Source: Pseudomonas syringae
GTDB lineage: Bacteria > Pseudomonadota > Gammaproteobacteria > Pseudomonadales > Pseudomonadaceae
DNA: 64,000 nucleotides
NCBI RefSeq assembly: GCF_023278085.1
Contig: NZ_CP066265.1
Coordinates: 481,001 to 545,000 of the forward strand
Reading direction: 5' to 3'
This document shows, piece by piece, positions 55,484 through 64,000 of this stretch (within the stretch, counting starts at the first letter, position 1; the number at the start of each line of letters is the position of its first letter). A program made the position numbers and the translations under genes. Below the pieces are notes generated by a model, which ran no database searches, was not told the origin of the DNA, and saw nothing but the letters and a program-made list of their open reading frames with translations.

Positions 55484-56278
55484 GTGAAAAGCAAACTCAA
55501 GCTCCACGGGTTCAATAACCTGACAAAGACCTTGAGCTTCAACATTTATGACATCTGCTATGCGGAAACCCCGCAGGACCAGCAGGCGTACGTCGAGTAC
55601 ATCAACAGTGTGTACGACGCAGAACGCCTGACGCGGATTCTGACTGATGTTGTCGATATCATTGGTGCCAACATCCTGAACATTGCGCGTCAGGATTACG
55701 ATCCACAAGGTGCCAGTGTGACCATTCTGATCTCCGAGCAGCCGGTAACGCCTACCGAAAGCCAGATCGAAGAGTCGCCAGGTCCACTGCCGGAAACCAT
55801 CCTGGCCCATCTGGACAAGAGCCACATCACGGTCCATACCTATCCGGAAATTCACCCGGTAGACGGTATTGCCACGTTCCGGGTAGACATCGACGTGTCG
55901 ACCTGTGGTGTTATTTCACCGCTCAAGGCGCTGAACTACCTGATTCACAAGTTCGAGTCGGACATCGTGACCGTCGATTATCGCGTGCGCGGTTTCACCC
56001 GTGACGTGGAAGGCAAAAAGCACTTCATCGATCACGAAATCAACTCGATCCAGAATTACCTGTCCGAAGACACGCGCAACGGTTACCAGATGACCGACGT
56101 GAACGTGTACCAGGAAAACCTGTTCCACACCAAGATGCTGCTCAAGCAGTTCGAACTGGATAACTACCTGTTCGGCGACGCGACCAGCAACTTGTCTGCT
56201 GAACAGCGTGAACAAGTGACCGCGAAGGTCAAACACGAAATGCTGGAAATCTTCTACGGTCGTAACGTAGCGGTTTAA
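55484..56278 (+). CDS. speD: S-adenosylmethionine decarboxylase proenzyme
   Basis: Makes decarboxylated SAM for spermidine synthesis. The 264-residue class 1B proenzyme begins at GTG 55484 ([19 protein letters not shown]), the canonical start; an upstream in-frame ATG would add 15 unsupported residues. Self-cleavage occurs at Glu/Lys-Ser in [11 protein letters not shown], where Ser113 becomes the pyruvoyl cofactor. A bidirectional terminator follows. Confidence 0.96.
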
Positions 56279-56292
56279 CCCGGATTTCGGAT

Positions 56293-56325
56293 ATAAAAAA
56301 GGCGCCTCTTGCAGGCGCCTTTTTA
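56293..56325. terminator. bidirectional terminator between speD and coq7
   Basis: aaaaaaggcgcc (tcttgca) ggcgccttttta: a GC stem flanked by A and T runs on both sides, so it can stop transcription from both convergent genes. Confidence 0.9.
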
Positions 56326-56333
56326 TTGACCTG

Positions 56334-56981
56334 TCACACGCGATAAGTGGACCTGGTCATGACCTTGGCCAACAGGCTCATACCGAACTTGACCGGCGCC
56401 GGGAAGCGAAAGCCACCCGCTTCGAGTGCAGACTCGGCATGGTGTTCTTCATCGCTGAGCATCTGTTGCAGAATCGCCCGCGATTTGCCGTCTTCGGTCG
56501 GCAGTTGTTCCAGGTGTTCGCTCAGGTGTTTGCAGACCTGATCTTCGGTTGCGGCAACAAATCCGAGGCTGACCCGGTCGCTGATGATCCCGGCTACTGC
56601 GCCCATCCCGAAGGACAGACCGTAGAACAGCGGGTTCAGCACGCTGGTGTGGCTGCCAAGTTGATGAATACGCTGTTCGCACCAGACCAGATGATCGATC
56701 TCTTCTTCGGCCGCGTGCTCCATCGCCTTGCGTACCTTGGGCAGCTTCGCGGTCAGTGCCTGGCCCTGATACAGCGCCTGGGCGCAGACTTCGCCGGTAT
56801 GGTTGATACGCATCAGGCCTGCAACGTGGCGGGCGTCGGCGTCGCTCATCGTGTGATCGGGCTGGACAACCGCCGGGGACGGACGCCGTGCGTGTGCGCT
56901 CGACGGCAGCAGGGTGCGCATTGCGCTGTCGGCTTGCAGTAACAGACGGTCGATGGGGGAATATTGACGTTCGGTAGCCAT
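56334..56981 (-). CDS. coq7: 2-nonaprenyl-3-methyl-6-methoxy-1,4-benzoquinol hydroxylase
   Basis: Di-iron monooxygenase of ubiquinone synthesis. The 215-residue protein has two E-x6-x-E-x2-H sets: [12 protein letters not shown] with [17 protein letters not shown], and [14 protein letters not shown] near the end. Membrane association is by the helix [15 protein letters not shown]. Start MATERQYSP at 56981 is chosen; an in-frame start 21 bp upstream is less likely. This is the Coq7 alternative to UbiF, common in Pseudomonas. Confidence 0.95.
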   Translation of the reverse strand: MATERQYSPIDRLLLQADSAMRTLLPSSAHARRPSPAVVQPDHTMSDADARHVAGLMRINHTGEVCAQALYQGQALTAKLPKVRKAMEHAAEEEIDHLVWCEQRIHQLGSHTSVLNPLFYGLSFGMGAVAGIISDRVSLGFVAATEDQVCKHLSEHLEQLPTEDGKSRAILQQMLSDEEHHAESALEAGGFRFPAPVKFGMSLLAKVMTRSTYRV

Positions 56982-57104
56982 GGGCACCTCCGGAAGAACC
57001 ATGCGGGCAGTTTACCCGAATTGGCGCAGGGCGGCTGGACCTGTATCAGCCGGCCGGCGATCTTCAGGATCAGCCAGCCGGAGAAATCACGCGAAGATTC
57101 GTGA

Positions 57105-57443
57105 TCAGCCCGGAGGCCAGTTCATCTGGCGTTGACCCAGTACATGCATGTGAATGTGATAAACGGTCTGTCCGCCCAGCTCATTGCAGTTCATGACCAC
57201 ACGGAAGCCTTCTTCGCAGCCCAGTTCAAGGGCCAGCCGTTGCGCTGTGAACAGGATGTGGCCTGCCAGGCCTTTGTCCTCTTCGGTCAGGTCATTCAAG
57301 GTACGAATGGGCTTTTTCGGGATGACCAGAAAATGCACGGGTGCCTGTGGGGCGATATCGTGGAAAGCCAATACCTGATCATCTTCGTAGATGATCTTTG
57401 CCGGGATTTCCCGATTGATGATCTTGGTGAACAAAGTATCCAC
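57105..57443 (-). CDS. HIT-family nucleotide-binding protein (HinT-like)
   Basis: A 112-residue histidine-triad hydrolase with the motif HIHMHVLG near the C-terminus and the N-terminal DTLFTKIINREIPAKIIYED. HinT-type proteins hydrolyse nucleoside phosphoramidates and adenylated lysine. The start is GTG 57443, with AAGGAG 9 nt upstream; a longer frame exists but would add 12 odd residues. Confidence 0.92.
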   Translation of the reverse strand: MDTLFTKIINREIPAKIIYEDDQVLAFHDIAPQAPVHFLVIPKKPIRTLNDLTEEDKGLAGHILFTAQRLALELGCEEGFRVVMNCNELGGQTVYHIHMHVLGQRQMNWPPG

Positions 57444-57538
57444 AGCCGTTTGCTCCTTGTCGGTTGATGGGTGGCACACGTTACTGCCGTGAGCCTGAGT
57501 GTACTGAGCGAGACGTGGCCCGCCCAGCCCTGCCTCTG

Positions 57539-58315
57539 TCAGCGCGGGCAGAACTTCTTGTTGATATAACCGCTTATCTGGCGTGCCAGCCAGCGCGAAA
57601 CAAAGCGCGGGCTGAGTGTCCAGAACCTGTTGCTGAAGCCTGGAATGATAACCGCGCGGTTTTTTGCCAGCGCTCGAACGGTGTACAGCGCTACTTCTTC
57701 AGGGCTCATCAGATTATCGACGTTCACCTGCAATTGCGCGGTACGGAAGAACGCCGTCCGGGTTGGCCCCGGGCACAATACCGAGACGTTGACGCCCGCT
57801 TTTTTCACTTCCTCGCGCAGACCTTCGGAAAAATGCAGTACATACGCCTTGCTTGCGTAATAGGTGCTCATCCACGGACCCGGCTGGAAAGCTGCCACCG
57901 AAGCGACATTGAGTATCTGGCCGCCACCCTGAATTGCCATCAGGTTACCAACGGTGTGACACAAACGTGTGAGCGCCAGGATGTTCAGGTCGATCAGGTC
58001 CTGCTCGACGCCCCAGTCCTGCGCCAGAAATGGCCCGCACGTGCCGATGCCTGCGGCGTTGACCAGCAGGTCGATCTGGTGGGCACCGTCTTCCAGTTCC
58101 AGCAGAAAACCCGAGAGTCGCAGCGGTTCGCCCAGGTCGCACGCGCGAATCAGCACCTCGACGCCAAAACGCTGAGTGAATTCCAGCGCGATCGTTTCCA
58201 GCAAGTCACGCTGGCGGGCAACCAGAATCAGATTGCGACCACGACGCGCCAGCGCCTCGGCCATGGCCAGGCCTATGCCGCTGGAAGCGCCGGTGATCAG
58301 GGCGTAACGGGTCAT
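57539..58315 (-). CDS. short-chain dehydrogenase/reductase
   Basis: A 258-residue classical SDR. The cofactor motif is ITGASSGIGLAMAEAL (TGxxxGIG), the mid-strand motif is NVASVAAFQPG, and the catalytic set is YYASKAYVLHFSEGL (YxxxK). Next comes LCPGPTRTAF. NADP preference is suggested by the basic residues after strand 2. Substrate unknown; related proteins act on acyl or keto groups. Start MTRYALITG at 58315. Confidence 0.9.
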   Translation of the reverse strand: MTRYALITGASSGIGLAMAEALARRGRNLILVARQRDLLETIALEFTQRFGVEVLIRACDLGEPLRLSGFLLELEDGAHQIDLLVNAAGIGTCGPFLAQDWGVEQDLIDLNILALTRLCHTVGNLMAIQGGGQILNVASVAAFQPGPWMSTYYASKAYVLHFSEGLREEVKKAGVNVSVLCPGPTRTAFFRTAQLQVNVDNLMSPEEVALYTVRALAKNRAVIIPGFSNRFWTLSPRFVSRWLARQISGYINKKFCPR

Positions 58316-58369
58316 GCAGTTCTCCATTGAGCCTGTGCGCCCGGCTGTTCGCCGGGCGTCAGCAGTTTA

Positions 58370-59302
58370 TTACTTGTCGTTCTGTTCGTTCTGTTCGTTG
58401 AGCTCTTCATTGACATCATCAGGAGCACTCAAGGCACTGTCGTCCTGATCATCGTAAGGCAGGGTCTGTTCGTACTCGTCGGTTTTAAGCGCCAGCTCCT
58501 CTTTGGCCAGGGTTGCAATGCCGTAATAGATGCTGGCTACGGTGATAACCGGAATCATGGCAATCCACACTACGGCCAGAAACTTTACGCCGCGCGTGTT
58601 GGGCGGTGGCGGCGGGCCGAACTGGTTCGGGCCTTGGGTGCCCGGCAGCACCATGATCAGGAACGGGAACAAGGTGCCCACGAACGGCACGAGGTTCAAC
58701 AGCAGAAGCCAGCCTGACCAGCCCAGGTCATGCAGCCTCTGTACGCCGATCATGATGCCGATAGTGATGAACACCACCACCAGTATCGCGATCAGCAAGC
58801 CGCCGCCGACCAGCGACGCGTTCATGACGGCCAAGGCCAATGAGAGCAGCACGATGAGCGTGACACACTGGACCATGCTCCACGCCAGAAAGCGCAGACG
58901 TCCGATACGGCCGTGGGTGGTGAAGACTTTGAGCGTGGAGTGCCCGAACTCCTCGTGACCCACCTGCGCTTTGGGTGGCGCGTAAGGGGATGCATGCTCC
59001 GGCGAGCGTTTGTCGGATGCCCAAGGCGTTGCTGGTGTGGCGACCTCATCCAGATTGAGGCTGATGGCCTGGTCGGGTTCGATGTGGGCTTCGACGCCTG
59101 CCTCATTCAGCGCGGCGACATAGCGCTCGGCTTCCGCGTGAACCAGCCCGCGCTTGAGGGTGACGGGTTTGCCGCTGAACAGTTTTTCAACCGCCGCCGC
59201 ATCGCTTTTGAACAGCCCGGCTACATTGGCTTTTGCGGTGTCAGGCTCGACGCCGTCACGCACCTGCCCTTCAAACATGATCTTGAAGAGGGTATCGGTC
59301 AT
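58370..59302 (-). CDS. DUF805 membrane protein with DUF2884-like soluble N-terminus
   Basis: A 310-residue inner-membrane protein. The first 130 residues are soluble and resemble the small repeat that binds ligands near membranes (FKIMFEGQVRDGVEPDTAKA); I am unsure of the family name for this part. The DUF805 part has GRIGRLRFLAW, then four hydrophobic helices with MIGVQRLHDLGWSGWLLLL between them. The tail is acidic (DEYEQTLPYDDQDDSALSA). No known function. Start MTDTLFKIMFEG at 59302. Confidence 0.82.
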   Translation of the reverse strand: MTDTLFKIMFEGQVRDGVEPDTAKANVAGLFKSDAAAVEKLFSGKPVTLKRGLVHAEAERYVAALNEAGVEAHIEPDQAISLNLDEVATPATPWASDKRSPEHASPYAPPKAQVGHEEFGHSTLKVFTTHGRIGRLRFLAWSMVQCVTLIVLLSLALAVMNASLVGGGLLIAILVVVFITIGIMIGVQRLHDLGWSGWLLLLNLVPFVGTLFPFLIMVLPGTQGPNQFGPPPPPNTRGVKFLAVVWIAMIPVITVASIYYGIATLAKEELALKTDEYEQTLPYDDQDDSALSAPDDVNEELNEQNEQNDK

Positions 59303-59384
59303 ACAGGGCTTCCTTGTCTTGAGTTGAGAGCAGCAGGACGCCTTTGCGCGGGCGTCCTTTTTTGGAGGGTAGAGCGCTGGTCGG

Positions 59385-59813
59385 TCAGAACGGTTTGACG
59401 ATGACCAGAATGACCACCGCAATCAGGATCAATACCGGAATTTCATTGAACCAGCGATAAAACACGTGGCAGCGGCCATTCTCGCCACGGGCGAAGCGTT
59501 TCATCTGCGCGCCGCAGACATGGTGGTAGCCGATCAGCAGGAACACCAGCGTCAGCTTCGCGTGCATCCAGCCCTGGCTGAAATAACCGCTGGGGTCGAA
59601 GCTGATCAGCCAGCCGCCGAAGACCAGCGTGGCGATCATTGCCGGGGTCATGATGCCACGGTACAGCTTGCGTTCCATGACCATGAAGCGCTCGCGGCTG
59701 ACGGTGTCCTCGCTCATCGAGTGGTAGACGAACAGTCTTGGTAAATAGAACAGGGCTGCAAACCAGCAGACCATAGAAATGACATGCAGCGCTTTGATCC
59801 ATAAATAGAGCAT
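59385..59813 (-). CDS. hemJ: protoporphyrinogen oxidase HemJ
   Basis: A 142-residue integral membrane protein with four hydrophobic helices, of the HemJ/UPF0093 family that oxidises protoporphyrinogen IX in haem synthesis. Conserved His in IKALHVISMVCWFAALFYLP and RPxFMVMERKLYRGIM-type segment (RFMVMERKLYRGIMTPAM) plus WMHAKLTLVFLLIGYHH. Divergent from argC across 133 bp. Confidence 0.93.
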   Translation of the reverse strand: MLYLWIKALHVISMVCWFAALFYLPRLFVYHSMSEDTVSRERFMVMERKLYRGIMTPAMIATLVFGGWLISFDPSGYFSQGWMHAKLTLVFLLIGYHHVCGAQMKRFARGENGRCHVFYRWFNEIPVLILIAVVILVIVKPF

Positions 59814-59946
59814 TTTTGATTATTCCCAGGTTCACGGTGGCCGAATAGTAGTGTCTTGTGCGCCCATACGTCACGTTGTCGGTTGTCGCAGAGGCCATAG
59901 GCTCCTATTATCGACCGCTTTCCAGTTGTTTCGTTGAGGGCAGGTT

Positions 59947-60981
59947 ATGGTCAAGGTCGGTATCGTCGGCGGCACGGGTTACACCGGAGTCGAGCTGCTG
60001 CGTCTGTTGGCACAGCATCCGCAGGCAGAAGTGGTGGTGATTACCTCTCGCTCGGAGGCCGGTCTTCCAGTCGCCGATATGTACCCGAACCTGCGAGGCC
60101 ATTATGACGGCCTGGCGTTCAGCGTCCCTGATGTCAAAACGTTAGGTGCCTGTGACGTGGTGTTTTTTGCCACGCCTCACGGTGTTGCCCATGCCCTGGC
60201 GGGTGAACTGCTTGCGGCAGGCACCAAGGTGATCGATCTGTCGGCCGATTTCCGTTTGCAGGACCCGGTCGAATGGGCCAAATGGTACGGCCAGCCTCAC
60301 GGTGCGCCGCAGTTGCTGCAGGACGCGGTCTACGGGCTGCCGGAAGTCAACCGCGAGCAGATAAAAAGCGCGCGCTTGATTGCCGTACCGGGCTGCTACC
60401 CGACAGCTACCCAACTGGGCTTCTTGCCGTTGCTTGAAGCAGGCATTGCCGACAACACCCGTCTGATTGCCGACTGCAAGTCCGGTGTGAGCGGTGCAGG
60501 GCGTGGTCTGAACATTGGCTCCCTGTACTCGGAAGCCAACGAAAGCTTCAAGGCCTACGCCGTGAAAGGTCACCGTCATTTGCCTGAAATCACTCAGGGG
60601 TTGCGTCGCGCAGCGGGTGGCGATGTTGGTCTGACCTTCGTTCCGCATCTGGTGCCGATGATCCGCGGCATTCACTCCACACTTTATGCAACGGTTACCG
60701 ACCGTTCAGTGGATCTGCAAGCCTTGTTCGAGAAGCGCTACGCCGATGAGCCGTTCGTGGATGTAATGCCAGCCGGCAGCCACCCGGAAACCCGCAGCGT
60801 ACGCGGCGCCAACGTCTGCCGTATTGCCGTGCATCGTCCACAGGGCGGTGATCTGGTGGTGGTGCTTTCGGTCATCGACAACCTGGTCAAGGGTGCGTCG
60901 GGGCAGGCGGTGCAGAACATGAACATCCTGTTCGGTCTGGATGAGCGCGCAGGGTTGTCTCATGCAGGGATGATGCCCTGA
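59947..60981 (+). CDS. argC: N-acetyl-gamma-glutamyl-phosphate reductase
   Basis: Third enzyme of arginine synthesis, reducing N-acetylglutamyl phosphate with NADPH. The 344-residue protein has the dinucleotide motif [15 protein letters not shown] at the N-terminus, the catalytic Cys in [22 protein letters not shown], and [15 protein letters not shown]. Not clustered with other arg genes here, as usual in pseudomonads. Confidence 0.97.
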   Translation: MVKVGIVGGTGYTGVELLRLLAQHPQAEVVVITSRSEAGLPVADMYPNLRGHYDGLAFSVPDVKTLGACDVVFFATPHGVAHALAGELLAAGTKVIDLSADFRLQDPVEWAKWYGQPHGAPQLLQDAVYGLPEVNREQIKSARLIAVPGCYPTATQLGFLPLLEAGIADNTRLIADCKSGVSGAGRGLNIGSLYSEANESFKAYAVKGHRHLPEITQGLRRAAGGDVGLTFVPHLVPMIRGIHSTLYATVTDRSVDLQALFEKRYADEPFVDVMPAGSHPETRSVRGANVCRIAVHRPQGGDLVVVLSVIDNLVKGASGQAVQNMNILFGLDERAGLSHAGMMP

Positions 60982-60989
60982 GGGAGGCA

Positions 60990-61080
60990 GCTTCGAGCGG
61001 CAAGCGTCAAGCTGCAAGATAAAAGCATGCAGCTCATGCTCTTGTAGCTTGTAGCTTGTAGCTTGTAGCTTGCAGCTGCT
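60990..61080. repeat. AGCTTG-type intergenic repeat
   Basis: Begins right after the argC stop: agcggcaagcgtcaagctgc, a spacer with catgcagctcatgc, then four tandem tagcttg units (61043-61075). The two halves are partly complementary, so a long imperfect hairpin is possible. Related to 4503-4587 and 25987-26105. Confidence 0.65.
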
Positions 61081-61168
61081 CCCGATCAAATAGTTGACCG
61101 ATTTTCTAGGAGAAGCGGATAATGCCGTCATTACGCATTACGACGGCTAATGCCGGGAGATATCTGAC

Positions 61169-61519
61169 ATGAGTGTTGAATCCTTTACGCCTACGGCTTT
61201 GGAATTCACCCCAAATGCAGCGCACAAGGTGAAAACCCTGGTCGACGAGGAGGGCAATGATCGCCTTAAACTGCGTGTATTCGTTACAGGTGGTGGTTGC
61301 TCAGGTTTTCAGTACGGCTTCACGTTCGATGAAGACGTGGCAGACGATGATACGATCGTCGAGCGCGAGGGTGTGAGCCTGGTGGTCGATCCGATGAGCT
61401 TCCAGTATCTGGCGGGCGCTGAAGTGGATTATCAGGAAGGGCTTGAAGGCTCGCGATTCGTGATCAAGAACCCGAATGCCTCCACGACTTGTGGTTGCGG
61501 TTCTTCGTTTTCGATCTGA
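61169..61519 (+). CDS. erpA: iron-sulfur cluster insertion protein ErpA
   Basis: A-type Fe-S carrier of 116 residues that delivers clusters to apo-enzymes, including those of isoprenoid synthesis. The three ligand cysteines are conserved: Cys44 in [11 protein letters not shown], and Cys108 and Cys110 in [11 protein letters not shown] at the C-terminus. ATG 61169 follows GGGAG. Confidence 0.97.
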   Translation: MSVESFTPTALEFTPNAAHKVKTLVDEEGNDRLKLRVFVTGGGCSGFQYGFTFDEDVADDDTIVEREGVSLVVDPMSFQYLAGAEVDYQEGLEGSRFVIKNPNASTTCGCGSSFSI

Positions 61520-61552
61520 TTGAACGCTGCTGTAAACACGCTGCTGTAGACA

Positions 61553-61580
61553 AAAACGCCGCTCATTCGAGCGGCGTTTT
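61553..61580. terminator. bidirectional terminator between erpA and anmK
   Basis: aaaacgccgctc (attc) gagcggcgtttt: a perfect stem with A and T runs on both sides, placed between convergent genes. Confidence 0.9.
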
Positions 61581-61598
61581 GCGTTCAGGTGTCAGGCG

Positions 61599-62696
<1,098 letters not shown>

Positions 62697-64000
62697 TTAC
62701 CTTTTATTAGAGGCCAGCGTGGTGGCCTTTTCCTGATCCATGCGCGCCATCAACGGTTGGCTTTGCTGCATGAACCGCTGTTTTTCGGATTTGGCGATCG
62801 GATCCGCCATCGGAAGCTTCTGACCCAACGGGTCTACGTGCACGCCATTGACCTGAAACTCATAGTGCAAATGCGGGCCAGTCGACAAGCCGGTAGTTCC
62901 AATATAGCCGATGACCTGACCTTGTTTGACTGCGCTGCCGGTTTGCACGCCTTTGGCGAAGCCTTGCATGTGACCATACAGCGTGCGGTAGGTGTCGCCG
63001 TGCTGGATGATTACCGTGTTGCCGTAACCGCCGCGACGCCCGGCCAGCAATACCTTGCCGTCGCCGGTGGCCTTGATCGGAGTGCCGCGTGGAGCAGCAT
63101 AGTCGACACCTTTGTGCGCACGGATCTTGTTCAGGATCGGGTGCTTGCGACCCATCGAGAACATCGAGCTGATACGGGCGAAGTCAACCGGTGTACGGAT
63201 GAACGCCTTGCGCATGCTGTTGCCATCGGCGGTGTAGTAATTGGTCGTGCCTTGTTTGCTGGTGTAACGAACTGCAGTGTAGGTCTTGCCGCGGTTGGTG
63301 AAGCGGGCCGCCAGGATGTTGCCGGTGCCGACGTTCTTGCCGTTGACCACTTTCTGCTCATACACCACATCAAACTCGTCACCCTTGCGGATGTCCTGAG
63401 CGAAGTCGACGTCGTAGCCAAAGATATTGGCCATGTCCATGGTCATGCTGTGGGTCAGGCCGGCGCGTTGGGCTGATTGCGACAGAGAGCTATTGATCAC
63501 CCCGTGTACATAGGCATTACGCACATTGGGCTTGCTGATTTCGCGGTTGAACGCAAAGCCAGTCGCGGTTTTCGACAGGCTGATGCTCTCGAGTTCGCTG
63601 AGTTTGGTATGCAATTGCTTGAGCTGGCCGTCCGGCGTCAGTTCGAACTGCAAGGTCTGACCATTCTGCAGCTTGCTGAACTGCTTGGCCTGCTTGTCGC
63701 TGGCCAGCACTTCATGAACGGTGGCGGCTGGAAGGCCGACCTTTTCGAACAGCGTCGACAGGGTATCGCCTTTGCTGACGGTGACTTCCCGGTGATTGGG
63801 ATCCTTGGCGGCGGCAGGTGCCGTTTTTTCTGTTACTGGCTGCGCGGCGGCGGTGTCCTGAGCCTGATCTTCGGTGTCGTCGATCTGGGCAAAAGGTGAT
63901 TCGATGGCTTCAGGTGTGGCTTGAGTGGCTTCGGGAGCGTCTTGGTCTTGTACGTCCTGATCAGGCATCTCCAGATCAAGGGCAAGGTTCGTTCGTTTGG
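62697..64000 (-). CDS. M23 peptidoglycan metallopeptidase with LysM/OapA domain, 5' end outside window
   Basis: The 3' part of a murein endopeptidase gene, open to the window edge; the frame continues beyond ATG 63968 as KRTNLALDLE, so that ATG is internal and the signal/membrane anchor is missing from view. Visible: an acidic linker, a LysM-like domain (VTVSKGDTLSTLFEKVGLPA), and the M23 domain with HKGVDYAAPRGTPI and HLHYEFQVNG that provide the zinc ligands. Probably cuts D-Ala-mDAP cross-links in the periplasm. Upstream of anmK. Confidence 0.92.
   Translation of the reverse strand, partial: KRTNLALDLEMPDQDVQDQDAPEATQATPEAIESPFAQIDDTEDQAQDTAAAQPVTEKTAPAAAKDPNHREVTVSKGDTLSTLFEKVGLPAATVHEVLASDKQAKQFSKLQNGQTLQFELTPDGQLKQLHTKLSELESISLSKTATGFAFNREISKPNVRNAYVHGVINSSLSQSAQRAGLTHSMTMDMANIFGYDVDFAQDIRKGDEFDVVYEQKVVNGKNVGTGNILAARFTNRGKTYTAVRYTSKQGTTNYYTADGNSMRKAFIRTPVDFARISSMFSMGRKHPILNKIRAHKGVDYAAPRGTPIKATGDGKVLLAGRRGGYGNTVIIQHGDTYRTLYGHMQGFAKGVQTGSAVKQGQVIGYIGTTGLSTGPHLHYEFQVNGVHVDPLGQKLPMADPIAKSEKQRFMQQSQPLMARMDQEKATTLASNKR

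Noticed and set aside
59335..59363. Terminator between hemJ and the DUF805 gene
   Set aside because: The hairpin has its T-run on the plus strand, opposite to both genes; it may block antisense transcription but not the operon.

Overview
The window is chromosomal DNA from a fluorescent Pseudomonas, most probably of the Pseudomonas syringae group. The basis is gene order. The run cca, spoVR-yeaH-prkA, glpE-apaH-apaG-rsmA-pdxA-surA-lptD, amgK-murU, a two-component system with an ABC transporter, rpe-gph-trpE, then trpGDC, vfr, osmC, speD, coq7, argC, erpA, anmK and an M23 peptidase matches the order I recall from P. aeruginosa. Between trpE and trpG, however, lies a Mu-like contractile tail cluster, which is the hallmark of the P. 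syringae R-type syringacin (tailocin). No database search was possible; assignments rest on motifs, lengths, neighbours and family knowledge.

Layout. 1-317: palindromic repeats. 318-6519: cca and the stress/quorum-type trio spoVR, yeaH, prkA, all leftward. 6807-14398: a tightly overlapping leftward envelope and housekeeping operon ending in glpE and starting with lptD. 14528-17044: rightward amgK-murU (peptidoglycan recycling) and a DjlA-like co-chaperone. 18161-25986: sensor kinase, response regulator, a 125-bp tandem repeat array, and an ABC importer that looks like AgtABCD (delta-aminovalerate/GABA uptake). 26156-29197: rpe-gph-trpE. 29198-31110: dispersed repeats interrupted by a damaged IS3-family (IS150-like) element. 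31133-33055: autotransporter esterase estA.

33161-50303 is the tailocin. It has a regulatory block (PrtN-like activator, a LexA-boxed DUF1654 gene, PrtR-like self-cleaving repressor, Q-like antiterminator). Next come two back-to-back intrinsic terminators and two small membrane proteins. The tail genes then follow in Mu order (terminator, DUF2635, sheath, tube, frameshifted chaperone, tape measure, gpN, gpP, spike, gp46, gp47, gp48, fibre, fibre chaperone), and a lysis cassette (GH19 lysozyme, Rz with nested Rz1) ends the cluster. No integrase, terminase, portal or capsid gene is present, so this is a domesticated particle and not a prophage. The regulatory elements suggest this circuit: DNA damage activates RecA, PrtR is cleaved, the operator-covered promoters open, and the Q-like protein lets polymerase pass the twin terminators into the tail operon. 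That circuit is inference.

50304-53218: trpGDC. A 22-codon Trp-containing leader peptide precedes trpG, and a closely similar 22-codon sequence precedes trpE, embedded in frame in the end of gph. Both halves of the anthranilate pathway therefore seem to carry matched attenuators on either side of the tailocin. 53252-64000: LplA-like ligase, vfr, osmC, speD, coq7, a HIT protein, a short-chain dehydrogenase, a DUF805 protein, hemJ, argC, erpA, anmK and the 3' part of an M23 peptidase gene that runs off the window.
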